A stretch of DNA of 64,000 nt from Pseudomonas fluorescens (GCF_004683905.1 NZ_CP038438.1:3720001-3784000); one strand, 5' to 3'. Shown: positions 16,920 through 25,710, counted from the stretch's first letter. Numbers and translations are program-made. The notes: generated by a model not told the origin, from the letters alone.

Positions 16920-19244
16920 TCAGGCCAGCGATGACGGGATCAGGTTGCTGACCTTGGCCGCTTCGAGGCGAATCGCGACGAATTTCGAGGTCGGCGTGTA
17001 GGTCCGGTCGCCATAGCTTTCCAGCGGCACCAGCGGGTTGGTTTCCGGGTAGTACGCCGCCGCCTGACCGGGCGGAATGTCGTAGGCGATCAGGGTGAAC
17101 CCGCTGACCCGGCGCTCGCGCTCGTCATCCCACAGCGCCACCAGATCGACCTTCTGCCCCGGTTCGAAACCGAGACGCTGGATGTCCTGTTCGTTGGCGA
17201 AGATCACGTCGCGCATGCCGTAGACCCCGCGATAACGGTCGTCGAGGCCGTACAGCGTGGTGTTGTACTGATCGTGGGAACGCATGGTCTGCAGGATCAG
17301 ATCCGGCTTGACCGGCAGGTTACGCACGCCTTCGCTGATCAGATGTTCCGGCAGCACGCACGGGGTGAACTGGGCTTTGCCGGACTCGGTGTTCCAGACC
17401 CGATCCGAGGCATCGTTGCCGAGGTGAAAGCCACCCGGGGTCAGCAGTTTTTCGTTGAAGTTCTCGAAGCCCGGAATCACGTCGCCGATCAGGTTGCGGA
17501 TGCGTCCGTAATCGCCCACCGCCCACTCCCAGTCGATTGGATGCTTGCCCAAGGTCGCGGCGGCAATCCCGGCAATGATCGCCGGCTCGGACTTCAAGTG
17601 CGCCGACTTCGGTTTCAACTGACCGAACGACAAGTGCACCATGCTGAAGGTGTCTTCCACGGTCACGCCTTGCGGGCCTTCGGCCTGGATGTCGATGTCG
17701 GTGCGGCCGAGGCACGGCAGGATCAACGCGTCGCGCCCGGTGACCAGATGGCTGCGGTTGAGCTTGGTTGAAATGTGCACGGTCAGGTCGAGTTTGCGCA
17801 TTGCTTCGTGGGTGCGCGGGGTGTCCGGCGTGGCTTGGGCAAAATTGCCGCCCAGACCGATAAACACTTTGGCTTCGCCACGCTCCATCGCACCGATCGC
17901 CATCACCGTGTTGTGGCCGTGCATGCGCGGCACTTTGAAGTTGAAGCGTTTTTCCAGGGCGTCCATCAACTCCTTCGGCGCCAGTTCATTGATGCCCATG
18001 GTGCGGTCGCCCTGCACGTTACTGTGACCACGCACCGGCGACAGACCGGCGCCCGGACGGCCAACGTTGCCGCGCAGCAGTTGCAGGTTGATGACTTCCT
18101 GCAGGGTCGGCACCGAGTGCACATGTTGGGTCAGGCCCATGGCCCAGCACATGATCACGCTCTTGGCGCGGCCATACATGCGCGCGGCCAGTTCGATGTC
18201 GTGCAGCGGCACGCCGGATTGCTCGAGGATGTGCTCCCAAGTCGTGGCGTCGACTTCTGCCAGGTAGCTGTCCAGACCCGAAGTGTGCTCCGCGATAAAC
18301 GCATGGTCGAACACCGGTTCGCCACCGCTAGCCTGGGCTTCACGCTCCCACTGCAGAAGGAATTTGACCATGCCGCGAATCATCGCCATGTCGCCACCCA
18401 GCGCCGGGCGGAAGTACGCGGTGTTGGTCGCTTCCCAACCGTTGCTGAGCATCTCGATCGGGTTCTGCGGGTTCTGGAAACGTTCCAGGCCACGCTCTTT
18501 CAGCGGGTTGATGCACACCACTTGCGCGCCACGTTTCACCGCTTCACGCAGCGGTTCGAGCATGCGTGGGTGGTTGGTGCCGGGGTTCTGGCCGATGACG
18601 AAAATCGCGTCGGCATGATGCAGATCCTCGTAGACCACGGTGCCCTTGCCCACGCCCAGCGTCTCGCCCATGCTCACCGCACTGGCTTCGTGGCACATGT
18701 TCGAGCAGTCGGGAAAGTTGTTGGTGCCGTAGGCGCGGACGAACAACTGATAGAGAAACGCCGCTTCGTTGCTGGCCCGGCCCGAGGTATAGAACTCGGC
18801 CTCGTGCGGCGATTTCAGACCCTTGAGGTGTTCGGCGATCAGCGCGAACGCATCTTCCCAGGTGGTTTCCACATAGCGGTCGACCCGCGCGTCGTAACGC
18901 ATCGGGTGGGTCAGACGGCCCTGATATTCCAGCCAGTAGTCGCTCTGCTCGGCCAGGCTCGATACCGTGTACTTGTTGAAGAACGCCGGGTCGACCAAAC
19001 GCCCGGTGGCCTCCCAGTTCACCGCTTTGGCGCCGTTCTCGCAGAACTTGAGCATGCTCGCACCGGGTGCTTCACCCCAGGCACAGCCCGGGCAGTCGAA
19101 GCCGCCGTTCTGATTGGTCTTGAGCATGGCGCGGATGTTTTTCAGGGCGTTTTCACTGCCCAGCCAGCTTTTGGTCAGGCTGATCACAGCCCCCCAACCG
19201 GCAGCGGCACCCTTGTAAGGTTTGTAACGGTCGACTTGTGACAT
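16920..19244 (-). CDS. ydeP: FdhF/YdeP-family molybdopterin oxidoreductase
   Basis: A 774-aa protein of the DMSO-reductase superfamily, similar in length and motifs to E. coli YdeP. The N-terminal DCPGCAWGE...FCENGAKAVNWE region is typical of the subgroup. FYTSGRASNEAAFLYQLFVRAYGTNNFPDCSNMCHEASAV and FVIGQNPGTNHPRML are molybdopterin-binding blocks, and the C-terminus carries the family cap domain (QYNTTLYGLDDRYRG). There is no Tat signal, so it is cytoplasmic. The substrate is unknown; YdeP is linked to acid resistance in E. coli. Its upstream region carries the same composite LysR element as the moa genes, and fdhD, whose product sulfurates such enzymes, is nearby. Confidence 0.88.
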   Translation of the reverse strand: MSQVDRYKPYKGAAAGWGAVISLTKSWLGSENALKNIRAMLKTNQNGGFDCPGCAWGEAPGASMLKFCENGAKAVNWEATGRLVDPAFFNKYTVSSLAEQSDYWLEYQGRLTHPMRYDARVDRYVETTWEDAFALIAEHLKGLKSPHEAEFYTSGRASNEAAFLYQLFVRAYGTNNFPDCSNMCHEASAVSMGETLGVGKGTVVYEDLHHADAIFVIGQNPGTNHPRMLEPLREAVKRGAQVVCINPLKERGLERFQNPQNPIEMLSNGWEATNTAYFRPALGGDMAMIRGMVKFLLQWEREAQASGGEPVFDHAFIAEHTSGLDSYLAEVDATTWEHILEQSGVPLHDIELAARMYGRAKSVIMCWAMGLTQHVHSVPTLQEVINLQLLRGNVGRPGAGLSPVRGHSNVQGDRTMGINELAPKELMDALEKRFNFKVPRMHGHNTVMAIGAMERGEAKVFIGLGGNFAQATPDTPRTHEAMRKLDLTVHISTKLNRSHLVTGRDALILPCLGRTDIDIQAEGPQGVTVEDTFSMVHLSFGQLKPKSAHLKSEPAIIAGIAAATLGKHPIDWEWAVGDYGRIRNLIGDVIPGFENFNEKLLTPGGFHLGNDASDRVWNTESGKAQFTPCVLPEHLISEGVRNLPVKPDLILQTMRSHDQYNTTLYGLDDRYRGVYGMRDVIFANEQDIQRLGFEPGQKVDLVALWDDERERRVSGFTLIAYDIPPGQAAAYYPETNPLVPLESYGDRTYTPTSKFVAIRLEAAKVSNLIPSSLA

Positions 19245-19342
19245 GGGACATCTCCATGACGATGCACACAGGCATGAACCTGATCTTGGTTAAACAGCGA
19301 CGGCCGACTTTGCACAGCAATAAAGTGGTCGTTTCAGTTGCC

Positions 19343-19414
19343 GGAGCAAGGATATGAACCGTTACAAAACATTGTCTAATCGCTATTTATGACCGCATTA
19401 TCGAAACCCTCTAT
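19343..19414 (-). promoter_or_regulatory. composite LysR-type promoter element, ydeP unit
   Basis: Read on the minus strand: dyad ATAGAGGGTTTCGAT (19414-19400, T-N11-A), 18 bp, GATTAGACA (19381-19373), then a -10-like ATATCC (19355-19350). The inferred start is near 19343, putting the dyad centre at about -64. ydeP begins about 100 bp downstream. Four other copies with the same spacing lie ahead of other Mo-related units. Confidence 0.7.
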
Positions 19415-19487
19415 CACGGCGAAAAACCTTTTACTTACGGGACGTTGCGAAACTAAAGCGGTAACTTTCCAGAGAAAATAATTGATC

Positions 19488-19559
19488 ATCGACGCGCTCA
19501 ATCAAGCAGTCATAAACAGTGATTGGACGAGATCTGAAGTTGCCCATAGTCTGCGCTAA
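19488..19559 (+). promoter_or_regulatory. composite LysR-type promoter element, moaA
   Basis: Dyad ATCGACGCGCTCAAT (19488-19502), 18 bp, GATTGGACG (19521-19529) and TAGTCT (19547-19552) as -10. The inferred start is near 19559, about 43 nt before the moaA ATG, with the dyad centred near -64. The rest of the 357-bp ydeP/moaA gap is AT-rich and shows no gene. Confidence 0.7.
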
Positions 19560-19601
19560 CCGGTTCCGTCCATGCGGACTTCCCACTTCTGCGAGGCTGT
19601 C

Positions 19602-20600
19602 ATGTCAGAGCGTGTCTTGATCGATGGTTACAACCGCCGCGTCGACTATCTGCGCATGTCGGTCACCGACCGCTGCGACTTCCGCTGCGTGTATTGCATG
19701 GCCGAGGACATGCAGTTTCTGCCACGCCAGCAAGTGCTGACGCTGGAGGAGATCTATCAACTGGCGCAGAGCTTCGTGGCGCTGGGCACGCGCAAGATTC
19801 GCCTGACCGGCGGCGAGCCGCTGATTCGTCCGGGCGTGGTCAAGCTGTGCGAGCAGATCGCCGCCCTGCCCGGCCTGCGTGAACTGTGCATGACCACCAA
19901 TGGCTCGCAGCTGGGCAAACTCGCCGCGCCGTTGTTCGACGCCGGGGTCAAGCGGCTGAACATCAGCCTCGACAGCCTCGACCCGGATCGTTTCAAGCAA
20001 ATGACCCGCACCGGTGATCTGGCGCAGGTGATCAGCGGCATCGATGCGGCACGCAAGGCCGGTTTCACCCGCACCAAACTCAACGTGGTGGTGATGCAGG
20101 GGCGCAACGATCAGGAGATCAACGATCTGGTGAGCTTTGCCATCGACCGCCAGCTCGACGTCTCCTTCATCGAGGAAATGCCGCTGGGGATCATCAGCGA
20201 ACACAGCCGCGCCGAGTCGTTTTTCTCCAGCGCCCAGGTGCGCGAAAAAATCGCCGAGCGCTACACCCTGATCGACTCCGCCGAGTCGACCCAGGGCCCG
20301 TCGCGCTACTGGCGGCTGGCCGAAGCACCGGACATTCGTCTGGGTTTCATCTCGCCGCACAGCCACAATTTTTGCGGCACCTGCAACCGGGTGCGGCTGA
20401 CCGTCGAAGGGCGCCTGCTACTGTGTCTGGGTAACGAGCATTCGGTGGATCTCAAAGCCGTGCTGCGCGCTCATCCGGGGCAACCAGAGCGGCTGGAGAA
20501 GGCCATAATCGAAGCGATGAAACTCAAGCCGTATCGGCACAATTTCGAAGTGAACGACGACGTTCAGGTCGTGCGCTTCATGAACATGACCGGCGGCTGA
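19602..20600 (+). CDS. moaA: GTP 3',8-cyclase MoaA
   Basis: A 332-aa radical-SAM enzyme for the first step of molybdopterin synthesis (GTP to 3',8-cyclo-dehydro-GTP). The N-terminal cluster motif is C-D-F-R-C-V-Y-C (CxxxCxxC). The C-terminal [4Fe-4S] site is FCGTCNRVRLTVEGRLLLCLG. The protein ends in FMNMTGG, with the double Gly that MoaA needs. The start at 19602 (MSERVLIDGYNRRVDYLRMSVTDRCD) has GAGG upstream; an in-frame ATG at 19572 has none. It is divergent from ydeP and has its own composite LysR element. Confidence 0.96.
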   Translation: MSERVLIDGYNRRVDYLRMSVTDRCDFRCVYCMAEDMQFLPRQQVLTLEEIYQLAQSFVALGTRKIRLTGGEPLIRPGVVKLCEQIAALPGLRELCMTTNGSQLGKLAAPLFDAGVKRLNISLDSLDPDRFKQMTRTGDLAQVISGIDAARKAGFTRTKLNVVVMQGRNDQEINDLVSFAIDRQLDVSFIEEMPLGIISEHSRAESFFSSAQVREKIAERYTLIDSAESTQGPSRYWRLAEAPDIRLGFISPHSHNFCGTCNRVRLTVEGRLLLCLGNEHSVDLKAVLRAHPGQPERLEKAIIEAMKLKPYRHNFEVNDDVQVVRFMNMTGG

Positions 20601-20635
20601 GCCGCCCTCACCCTGCGTAACCGGGATCGCCCAGC

Positions 20636-21535
20636 ATGATCATCAGACCCAAGGTCAACCAATTCGCCATCCTCTTCACCCTCAAGGGTTCGATCGCCAA
20701 ACGTATCGCCCTGCGCACTCTGATGGTCACCCTGCTGGCTTCTGCCATCGTGCTGATTGAAATGCTCCATCCGAGCAACTTCACCAAGGTCAACGCCACG
20801 CCGTTCACCCTGCTCGGGCTGTCACTGTCGATCTTCATGAATTTTCGCAACAACGCCTGCTACGACCGCTGGTATGAAGCGCGCAAGGCCTGGGGCGATG
20901 TGCTGGTGCACATCCGTTCGGTGATTCGCGAAACCCATGTCATCCGCGAATCGGCGCAGCGCAAGCCGTTGCTGCTCAACCTCTGCGGGTTTGCTCATGC
21001 GCTGAATGCGCGATTGCGCCGGGAAAGCGAAGCGGCGGCCAGCAGCAAGTGGATCACCCCGCAACACAATGCGCAGGTGCCGGACTACAGTGGACGGATT
21101 CTGCAGCAGGTCGGCCAGCAATGTTCGGATATGCATCAAAGCGGTGAACTGAGCGAGTGGCGCTACATGCTGCTGGCCAATCACCTGACCAGCCTGACTC
21201 AGGCACAAGCGGTGTGCGAGCGGATCAAGAACACCCCGCTGCCCTTCCCCTACACCTTGCTGCTGCACCGCACGATTTACCTGTTCTGCATCCTGCTGCC
21301 GTTCGCCATGGCCGAACCGCTGGGCTGGCTGACCCCGCTGTTCACGGCGATTGTCAGCTACACGTTCTTTGGTCTGGATGCGATTGCCGATGAACTGGAA
21401 GACCCGTTCGGCCGCGACGAAAACGATTTGGCGACTGACTCGCTGGTGCGCACTATCGAGCGTGACATTCTCAGCGAACTGGGCGAAACCGACCTGCCGC
21501 CGATGTTGCTGCCGGTGGACTATGTGCTGAGCTGA
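20636..21535 (+). CDS. bestrophin-like family membrane protein
   Basis: A 299-aa protein of the bestrophin/UPF0187 (YneE) family: MIIRPKVNQFAILFTLKGSI at the N-terminus, SLSIFMNFRNNACYDRWYEARKAWG in the first membrane region, and LGWLTPLFTAIVSYTFFGLDAIADELEDPFGRDENDL near the C-terminus, which holds the acidic motif of bestrophins. Bacterial homologues form pentameric ion channels. It follows moaA by 35 bp on the same strand and is probably co-transcribed. A functional link to Mo metabolism is not evident. Confidence 0.9.
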   Translation: MIIRPKVNQFAILFTLKGSIAKRIALRTLMVTLLASAIVLIEMLHPSNFTKVNATPFTLLGLSLSIFMNFRNNACYDRWYEARKAWGDVLVHIRSVIRETHVIRESAQRKPLLLNLCGFAHALNARLRRESEAAASSKWITPQHNAQVPDYSGRILQQVGQQCSDMHQSGELSEWRYMLLANHLTSLTQAQAVCERIKNTPLPFPYTLLLHRTIYLFCILLPFAMAEPLGWLTPLFTAIVSYTFFGLDAIADELEDPFGRDENDLATDSLVRTIERDILSELGETDLPPMLLPVDYVLS

Positions 21536-21548
21536 GCTCGTTCCCTCT

Positions 21549-21637
21549 GTAGGAGTGAGCCTGCTCGCGATAGCGGTCGACCAGTCAGTGAAGATATTGA
21601 CTGTGCCGCCGCCTTCGCGAGCAGGCTCGCTCCTACA
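21549..21637. repeat. REPIN (GTAGGAGTGAGCCTGCTCGCGA class)
   Basis: Inverted arms gtaggagtgagcctgctcgc and gcgagcaggctcgctcctac, a third REP class recurring at 50210 and 54653. It separates the convergent bestrophin and moeA genes. Confidence 0.88.
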
Positions 21638-21695
21638 GGTTCCAGGTACACCCCGCAGAATGGCTGATCATCCCACATTCGGATGTGTGTCGGGG

Positions 21696-22901
21696 TCAGA
21701 ACAGTTCGCTGAAGGGAATGAAACGCAGAGGATCGCCAATGCCGTGGGTGCTGTTTTCCGGCACCTCCACCAGCCCATCGGCCCAGGTCGCTCCGAGCAA
21801 AACGCCGGAACTCTGGTTCGGATACAACACCGCGCGCCCCGCCTCCAGCCGCACCCGCAGATACTCTCGACGGCTGCCCGCCTTGTTCCAGGCGAACCCG
21901 GCATTCACCGTGAAGCTCAACGGCATGACCTCTTCCACGCCCTGAATGCGCAGCAGGTACGGCCGCGCCAGCAGGCCGAAGGTCACCAGCGCCGAGGTCG
22001 GATTGCCCGGCAGGCCAATCACCGGCACCGTGCCGAAATGGCCCACGGTCAGCGGTTTGCCAGGCTTGATCGCCAACTTCCACAGCAGCGGTTTGCCGTC
22101 CTCGCGCAGCACCTGCCCAAGGCAATCGGCATCGCCGGCAGACACACCACCGGTGGTCAGGATCAGGTCAGCCGCCACTTGCAGTTGCTCAAGTTTGAGC
22201 CGCGTCTGCGCCGGACGATCCGGGAGGATCCCGGCGTCGATCACCTCGCAGCCCAGTTCCTTCAGCCAGTGGCCGAGCAGCACACGATTGCTGTTGTAGA
22301 TGCTGCCGGGACGCAGCGGCAGGCCCGGCTCGACCAGTTCGTCACCGGTGGACAGCAGCGCCACGCGCGGGCGCCGCACCACGTGCAACTGTGCCAGCCC
22401 CTGCCCGGCGGCGACCGCCAGTTCGAACGGCCCGAGGCGTTTGCCGGCACGCAGCAGGATGTCGCCGACGCGGTTTTCCTGACCCTGCGCGCGAATGTTC
22501 TGCCCCGCTTTCAGCGGCTGCAAAAAGCGTACGCGGCCGTCCTCGAGTACTTCGACGTTCTCCTGCATCTCGACGCAGGTAGCGCCAGGTGGCAACGGTG
22601 CGCCGGTAAAGATCCGCGCGCAGGTGCCGGGCAATAGCGCGTCCGGTGCCAGACCGGCGTAGACCTTCTGCGACACCTTCAGCGGCTGACGATGCAGATC
22701 GGCCAGGTTCAAGGCATAACCGTCCATGGCGCTATTCGGCCACGGCGGCAAGTCGAGCGAGGCGACCAGATCACTGGCCAGCACCCGCCCACGTGCCTCG
22801 TCGAGCGGCAGAATTTCGCTATCGGCCAGACGTTGCTCATTGGCCATGCCGAGCAACTGGTCGAGGGCGTCCTCGACCGGCATCAACCCTGCCTTGCTCA
22901 T
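21696..22901 (-). CDS. moeA: molybdopterin molybdenumtransferase MoeA
   Basis: A 401-aa enzyme that inserts molybdate into adenylylated molybdopterin. Signatures are LPPWPNSAMDGYAL, RIFTGAPLPPGATCVEMQENV, RPRVALLSTGDELVEPG...IYNSNRVLL, LTTGGVSAGDADCL, and IGLPGNPTSALVTFGLL. The start ATG at 22901 overlaps the moaB stop as ATGA, giving translational coupling. The length matches single-domain MoeA. In this cluster it forms a two-gene operon with moaB. Confidence 0.95.
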   Translation of the reverse strand: MSKAGLMPVEDALDQLLGMANEQRLADSEILPLDEARGRVLASDLVASLDLPPWPNSAMDGYALNLADLHRQPLKVSQKVYAGLAPDALLPGTCARIFTGAPLPPGATCVEMQENVEVLEDGRVRFLQPLKAGQNIRAQGQENRVGDILLRAGKRLGPFELAVAAGQGLAQLHVVRRPRVALLSTGDELVEPGLPLRPGSIYNSNRVLLGHWLKELGCEVIDAGILPDRPAQTRLKLEQLQVAADLILTTGGVSAGDADCLGQVLREDGKPLLWKLAIKPGKPLTVGHFGTVPVIGLPGNPTSALVTFGLLARPYLLRIQGVEEVMPLSFTVNAGFAWNKAGSRREYLRVRLEAGRAVLYPNQSSGVLLGATWADGLVEVPENSTHGIGDPLRFIPFSELF

Positions 22902-23437
22902 CCGCGCGGCCCACAGGCAGCGACTGATTTGAGGTGCGGCACAAAGTTGCACGGGCGATGGCGGTTATCCAGTTGCTCGGCGAGGATACCTTCCCACGCT
23001 GTGCGACAGGCACCGGTCGAACCCGGCAGGCAGCACACCAGCGTGCCGTTGGACAGCCCGGCCAGCGCGCGGCTTTGCACGGTCGAGGTGCCGATGTCGA
23101 GAATCGAAATGGCGCGGAACAACTCGCCAAACCCGTCGATCTGCTTGTCGAGCAGACAGGCCACCGCTTCCGGCGTGCTGTCGCGCCCGGTGAAACCAGT
23201 GCCGCCGGTGATCAGCACCACCTGAATGCTGTCGTCGGCAATCCAGTGCGCGACCTGGGCGCGGATCTTGTACAGGTCATCCTTGAGCAGGTTGCGTTCG
23301 CTCAAGGTATGACCGGCCTCCAGCAAGCGGCTGACCAGCAATTGGCCCGACGTGTCGCTCGCATAATCGCGAGTATCGCTGACGGTCAGTACGGCTATGT
23401 TCAGGGGAACAAACAGGGCATCCGCTTTCGCACTCAT
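22898..23437 (-). CDS. moaB: molybdenum cofactor biosynthesis protein MoaB/MogA family
   Basis: A 179-aa MPT adenylyltransferase-fold protein: NIAVLTVSDTRDYASDTSGQ, VVLITGGTGFTGRDSTPEAV, and GTLVCCLPGSTGACRTAWEGIL. MoaB and MogA share this fold; the length and the VSDTR motif favour the MoaB name. The start has CCGGAG upstream. It is followed by moeA with an ATGA overlap and preceded by a composite LysR element. Confidence 0.93.
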   Translation of the reverse strand: MSAKADALFVPLNIAVLTVSDTRDYASDTSGQLLVSRLLEAGHTLSERNLLKDDLYKIRAQVAHWIADDSIQVVLITGGTGFTGRDSTPEAVACLLDKQIDGFGELFRAISILDIGTSTVQSRALAGLSNGTLVCCLPGSTGACRTAWEGILAEQLDNRHRPCNFVPHLKSVAACGPRG

Positions 23438-23466
23438 GGGAATCTCCGGCAGTAGTCAATCAGATT

Positions 23467-23539
23467 GCCAAGCAGCCTAAGTGCCACTTATGAGTACTGT
23501 CTAATCACTCTGGCCAACCACATTATCGAGCTGCTCTAT
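23467..23539 (-). promoter_or_regulatory. composite LysR-type promoter element, moaB-moeA
   Basis: Minus-strand order: ATAGAGCAGCTCGAT (23539-23525), 18 bp, GATTAGACA (23506-23498), and TAGGCT (23479-23474) as -10. The inferred start near 23467 is 30 nt before the moaB ATG. Confidence 0.7.
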
Positions 23540-23581
23540 CGGCGCCGTTGACCTCGGCCAACGCCTTTGAAACCATGGGCG

Positions 23582-23646
23582 ATAGAGCTGATCGATAGGC
23601 TTTTCAATTCTTCCGATTGGACGCAGATACAGGCAGGTGAGATCGT
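23582..23646 (+). promoter_or_regulatory. composite LysR-type promoter element, lysR gene
   Basis: Dyad ATAGAGCTGATCGAT (23582-23596), 18 bp, GATTGGACG (23615-23623). The -10 region (about 23641-23646) is weak. It lies upstream of the regulator gene and back to back with the moaB element, suggesting autoregulation. Confidence 0.6.
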
Positions 23647-23722
23647 CACACCTCGCGTTTTCCGTGCGCTGCGCGCATCTGCGTCAATACTCAATCCAAT
23701 TTCTCAACGAGCAGGTGCCTTC

Positions 23723-24622
23723 GTGGACATCAAACAACTCAAGTTCCTGATCGCACTGGACGAAACCCGACACTTCGGCCAGGCCGCCGCCCGCTGCCAC
23801 ATCACCCAGCCGACCCTGTCGATGCGTCTGCGCAATCTGGAAGATGAGCTGGATCTGGTGCTGGTCAATCGCGGTCAGCGCTTCGAGGGTTTCACCCAGG
23901 CCGGCGAACGGGTGCTGGCTTGGGCGCGCACACTGCTGGCAGCGCATGACGGCCTGTTCGCCGAAGCTGCGGCGTGCCGCGGGCAACTGGTCGGCAGCTT
24001 GCGCCTGGGTCTGGTGCCGCTCAGCAATTTCAACCCGGTCAATTACATTCAGAGTTTGTCCGGGACCTATCCGGAGCTGAAATTCAGCCTGTCGTCGGGG
24101 AGTTCCGACGAGATCATCGCCGGTTTGGGCAACAATCAACTGGACCTTGGCGTGTGTTATCTGGACCACGTCAACCCGAACTATTTCGACTTTTTCGAAA
24201 TCGGCGAAACCCGCGTCGGTCTGCTTTACGACAACCGTCACTACCATTTCGAAGGCTCGGAAATGAGCTGGGAAGACGCCGCCGAACTGCCGCTGGGGAT
24301 GATCACCACCGGCATGCATTACCGCAAATCCATCGACCTGAGCTTCCGCAGTCGCGGGCTGAATCCGCAGCCGATCCTGGAAAGCGATTCGACGTATCAA
24401 TTGCTGCAGGCGATTCACCAGGGCTTCTGCTGCTCGATCATGCCGCTGGACAGCGGGCTGGAAGAGCCGATCGAACACCTGTCGTTCATGCAACTGCCGG
24501 ATGCCAGCGTGCTGGCGCCGCTGGGGCTGGTAATGCGCAAGACCGAGCCGCGTTCGGCGATAGCCGAGAAGTGTTTTGCCGAGGCGCGGAAAATGTTTGG
24601 GGGTGAGGTGCCGGTTGTTTGA
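23723..24622 (+). CDS. LysR-type regulator of the molybdenum cluster
   Basis: A 299-aa LysR protein with HTH MDIKQLKFLIALDETRHFGQAAARCHITQPTLSMRLRNLEDEL and a substrate-binding-like domain with three Cys (AAACRGQ, GVCYLDH, GFCCSIM). The start is GTG at 23723, preceded by AGCAGGTG, giving standard LysR length. The frame is open upstream to 23567, but that segment contains the composite operator and does not look coding. Its position between moaB-moeA and fdhD-moaCDE, with five matched operators around it, makes it the likely regulator of the set. The signal sensed is unknown. Confidence 0.88.
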   Translation: MDIKQLKFLIALDETRHFGQAAARCHITQPTLSMRLRNLEDELDLVLVNRGQRFEGFTQAGERVLAWARTLLAAHDGLFAEAAACRGQLVGSLRLGLVPLSNFNPVNYIQSLSGTYPELKFSLSSGSSDEIIAGLGNNQLDLGVCYLDHVNPNYFDFFEIGETRVGLLYDNRHYHFEGSEMSWEDAAELPLGMITTGMHYRKSIDLSFRSRGLNPQPILESDSTYQLLQAIHQGFCCSIMPLDSGLEEPIEHLSFMQLPDASVLAPLGLVMRKTEPRSAIAEKCFAEARKMFGGEVPVV

Positions 24623-24660
24623 GTGACTATCCAGACATTGCTGTTGGACGCTTGGCCGCC

Positions 24661-24726
24661 TTCGCGAGCAAGCCCGCTCCCACAGGTTGAATGCATTTCA
24701 AATGTGGGAGCGGGCTTGCTCGCGAA
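24661..24726. repeat. REP pair in reversed (tail-to-tail) orientation
   Basis: The arm TTCGCGAGCAAGCCCGCTCC comes first and GTGGGAGCGGGCTTGCTCGC second, only 20 bp apart. This is the opposite order to the REPINs elsewhere. Confidence 0.85.
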
Positions 24727-24768
24727 GAGGCCCGCCCAGCGAATACACATTCGGATATGACAGCGGTG

Positions 24769-24840
24769 ATCGACCCACCCAATCACCAGATCAGAACAAG
24801 CGATTGGACGCACTTTTGACTCCCCCGTAGCCTGAATTCA
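24769..24840 (+). promoter_or_regulatory. composite LysR-type promoter element, fdhD-moaCDE
   Basis: ATCGACCCACCCAAT (24769-24783), 18 bp, GATTGGACG (24802-24810), and TAGCCT (24828-24833) as -10. The inferred start near 24840 is 25 nt before the fdhD ATG, with the dyad centred near -64. Confidence 0.68.
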
Positions 24841-24864
24841 CTTCAGCGCTTCGGAACTCTCAAG

Positions 24865-25710
24865 ATGCTCTGCCACGTCGAATCCAACACCGAACCAAAC
24901 ACCGAACCCAACGCCCCCGCCCCGCAACCCTCACAGGTGGCGTTTCGCGAATACCTGCCGTACGCCCCGCTCTCGCACGTCGCCCTGGCCGCGGAGATCG
25001 CCCTGGCGATCACCTTCAACGGCCTGAGCCAGGCGGTGATGATGGTCTCGCCCGGCAACCTTGAAGATTTCATCCGGGGCTTCAGCCTGAGCAACGCGAT
25101 CATCGACAGCGTCGACGAGATCTACGATATCCATCTGACGCATTTCGATCAGGCCTGCCAGGCCGACATGCAGATTTCCAGTCGGGCCTTCTGGGCGCTG
25201 AAAGATCATCGTCGGCAGATGGCCGGCACCAGCGGCTGCGGCATCTGTGGCGTCGAGGCGCTGGAGCAGGCGTTGCCGCAACTGCAGATTCTGCAACCCT
25301 GCGCCCTGCCGCCGGCCGCGCATTTCGATGGCATCCGCCAGCGTATTGAACAGGCTCAGCAACTGGCCCGCAGCAGCGGCGCCCTGCACGCGGCGCTGTA
25401 CTTCGATGCCAGCGGTGAGGCGCTGTTGTGCCGCGAAGACATTGGCCGGCACAACGCCCTCGACAAGCTGATCGGCGCGATGCAAATCGCTGACGTCGAT
25501 GCGCGCCAGGGCTTCGTGGTGGTCACCAGCCGTTGCAGCCTGGAGCTGATCCACAAAGCCGTGCGCGCCCGCCTCGGCACCCTTGTCAGCCTGTCCGCCC
25601 CCACCGCGTTGACCGTGCGCTGGGCGCTCAAGCATCGGCTCAATCTGATCCATGTGCCGCACCGCAACGCCCCCCGAATCTACAGCCCGATCCAGGAGCT
25701 TTCGCCATGA
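24865..25710 (+). CDS. fdhD: FdhD sulfurtransferase
   Basis: A 281-aa protein that passes sulfur from a cysteine desulfurase to the Mo cofactor of formate-dehydrogenase-type enzymes. The active CxxC loop is GTSGCGICGVEAL. REDIGRHNALDKLIG and VTSRCSLELIHKAV are family blocks. The N-terminus has a TEPN duplication. It is the first gene of a tight operon with moaC, moaD and moaE. Its likely client here is the YdeP-type protein, since no other formate-dehydrogenase gene is in the window. Confidence 0.94.
   Translation: MLCHVESNTEPNTEPNAPAPQPSQVAFREYLPYAPLSHVALAAEIALAITFNGLSQAVMMVSPGNLEDFIRGFSLSNAIIDSVDEIYDIHLTHFDQACQADMQISSRAFWALKDHRRQMAGTSGCGICGVEALEQALPQLQILQPCALPPAAHFDGIRQRIEQAQQLARSSGALHAALYFDASGEALLCREDIGRHNALDKLIGAMQIADVDARQGFVVVTSRCSLELIHKAVRARLGTLVSLSAPTALTVRWALKHRLNLIHVPHRNAPRIYSPIQELSP

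Noticed and set aside
17775..19241. A 488-codon plus-strand frame opposite ydeP
   Set aside because: Antisense shadow of the molybdopterin enzyme; no ribosome site or recognisable domain.
23567..23722. Extended N-terminus for the LysR gene (52 extra codons)
   Set aside because: This segment contains the composite operator and lacks similarity; the GTG at 23723 gives the standard LysR start and length.
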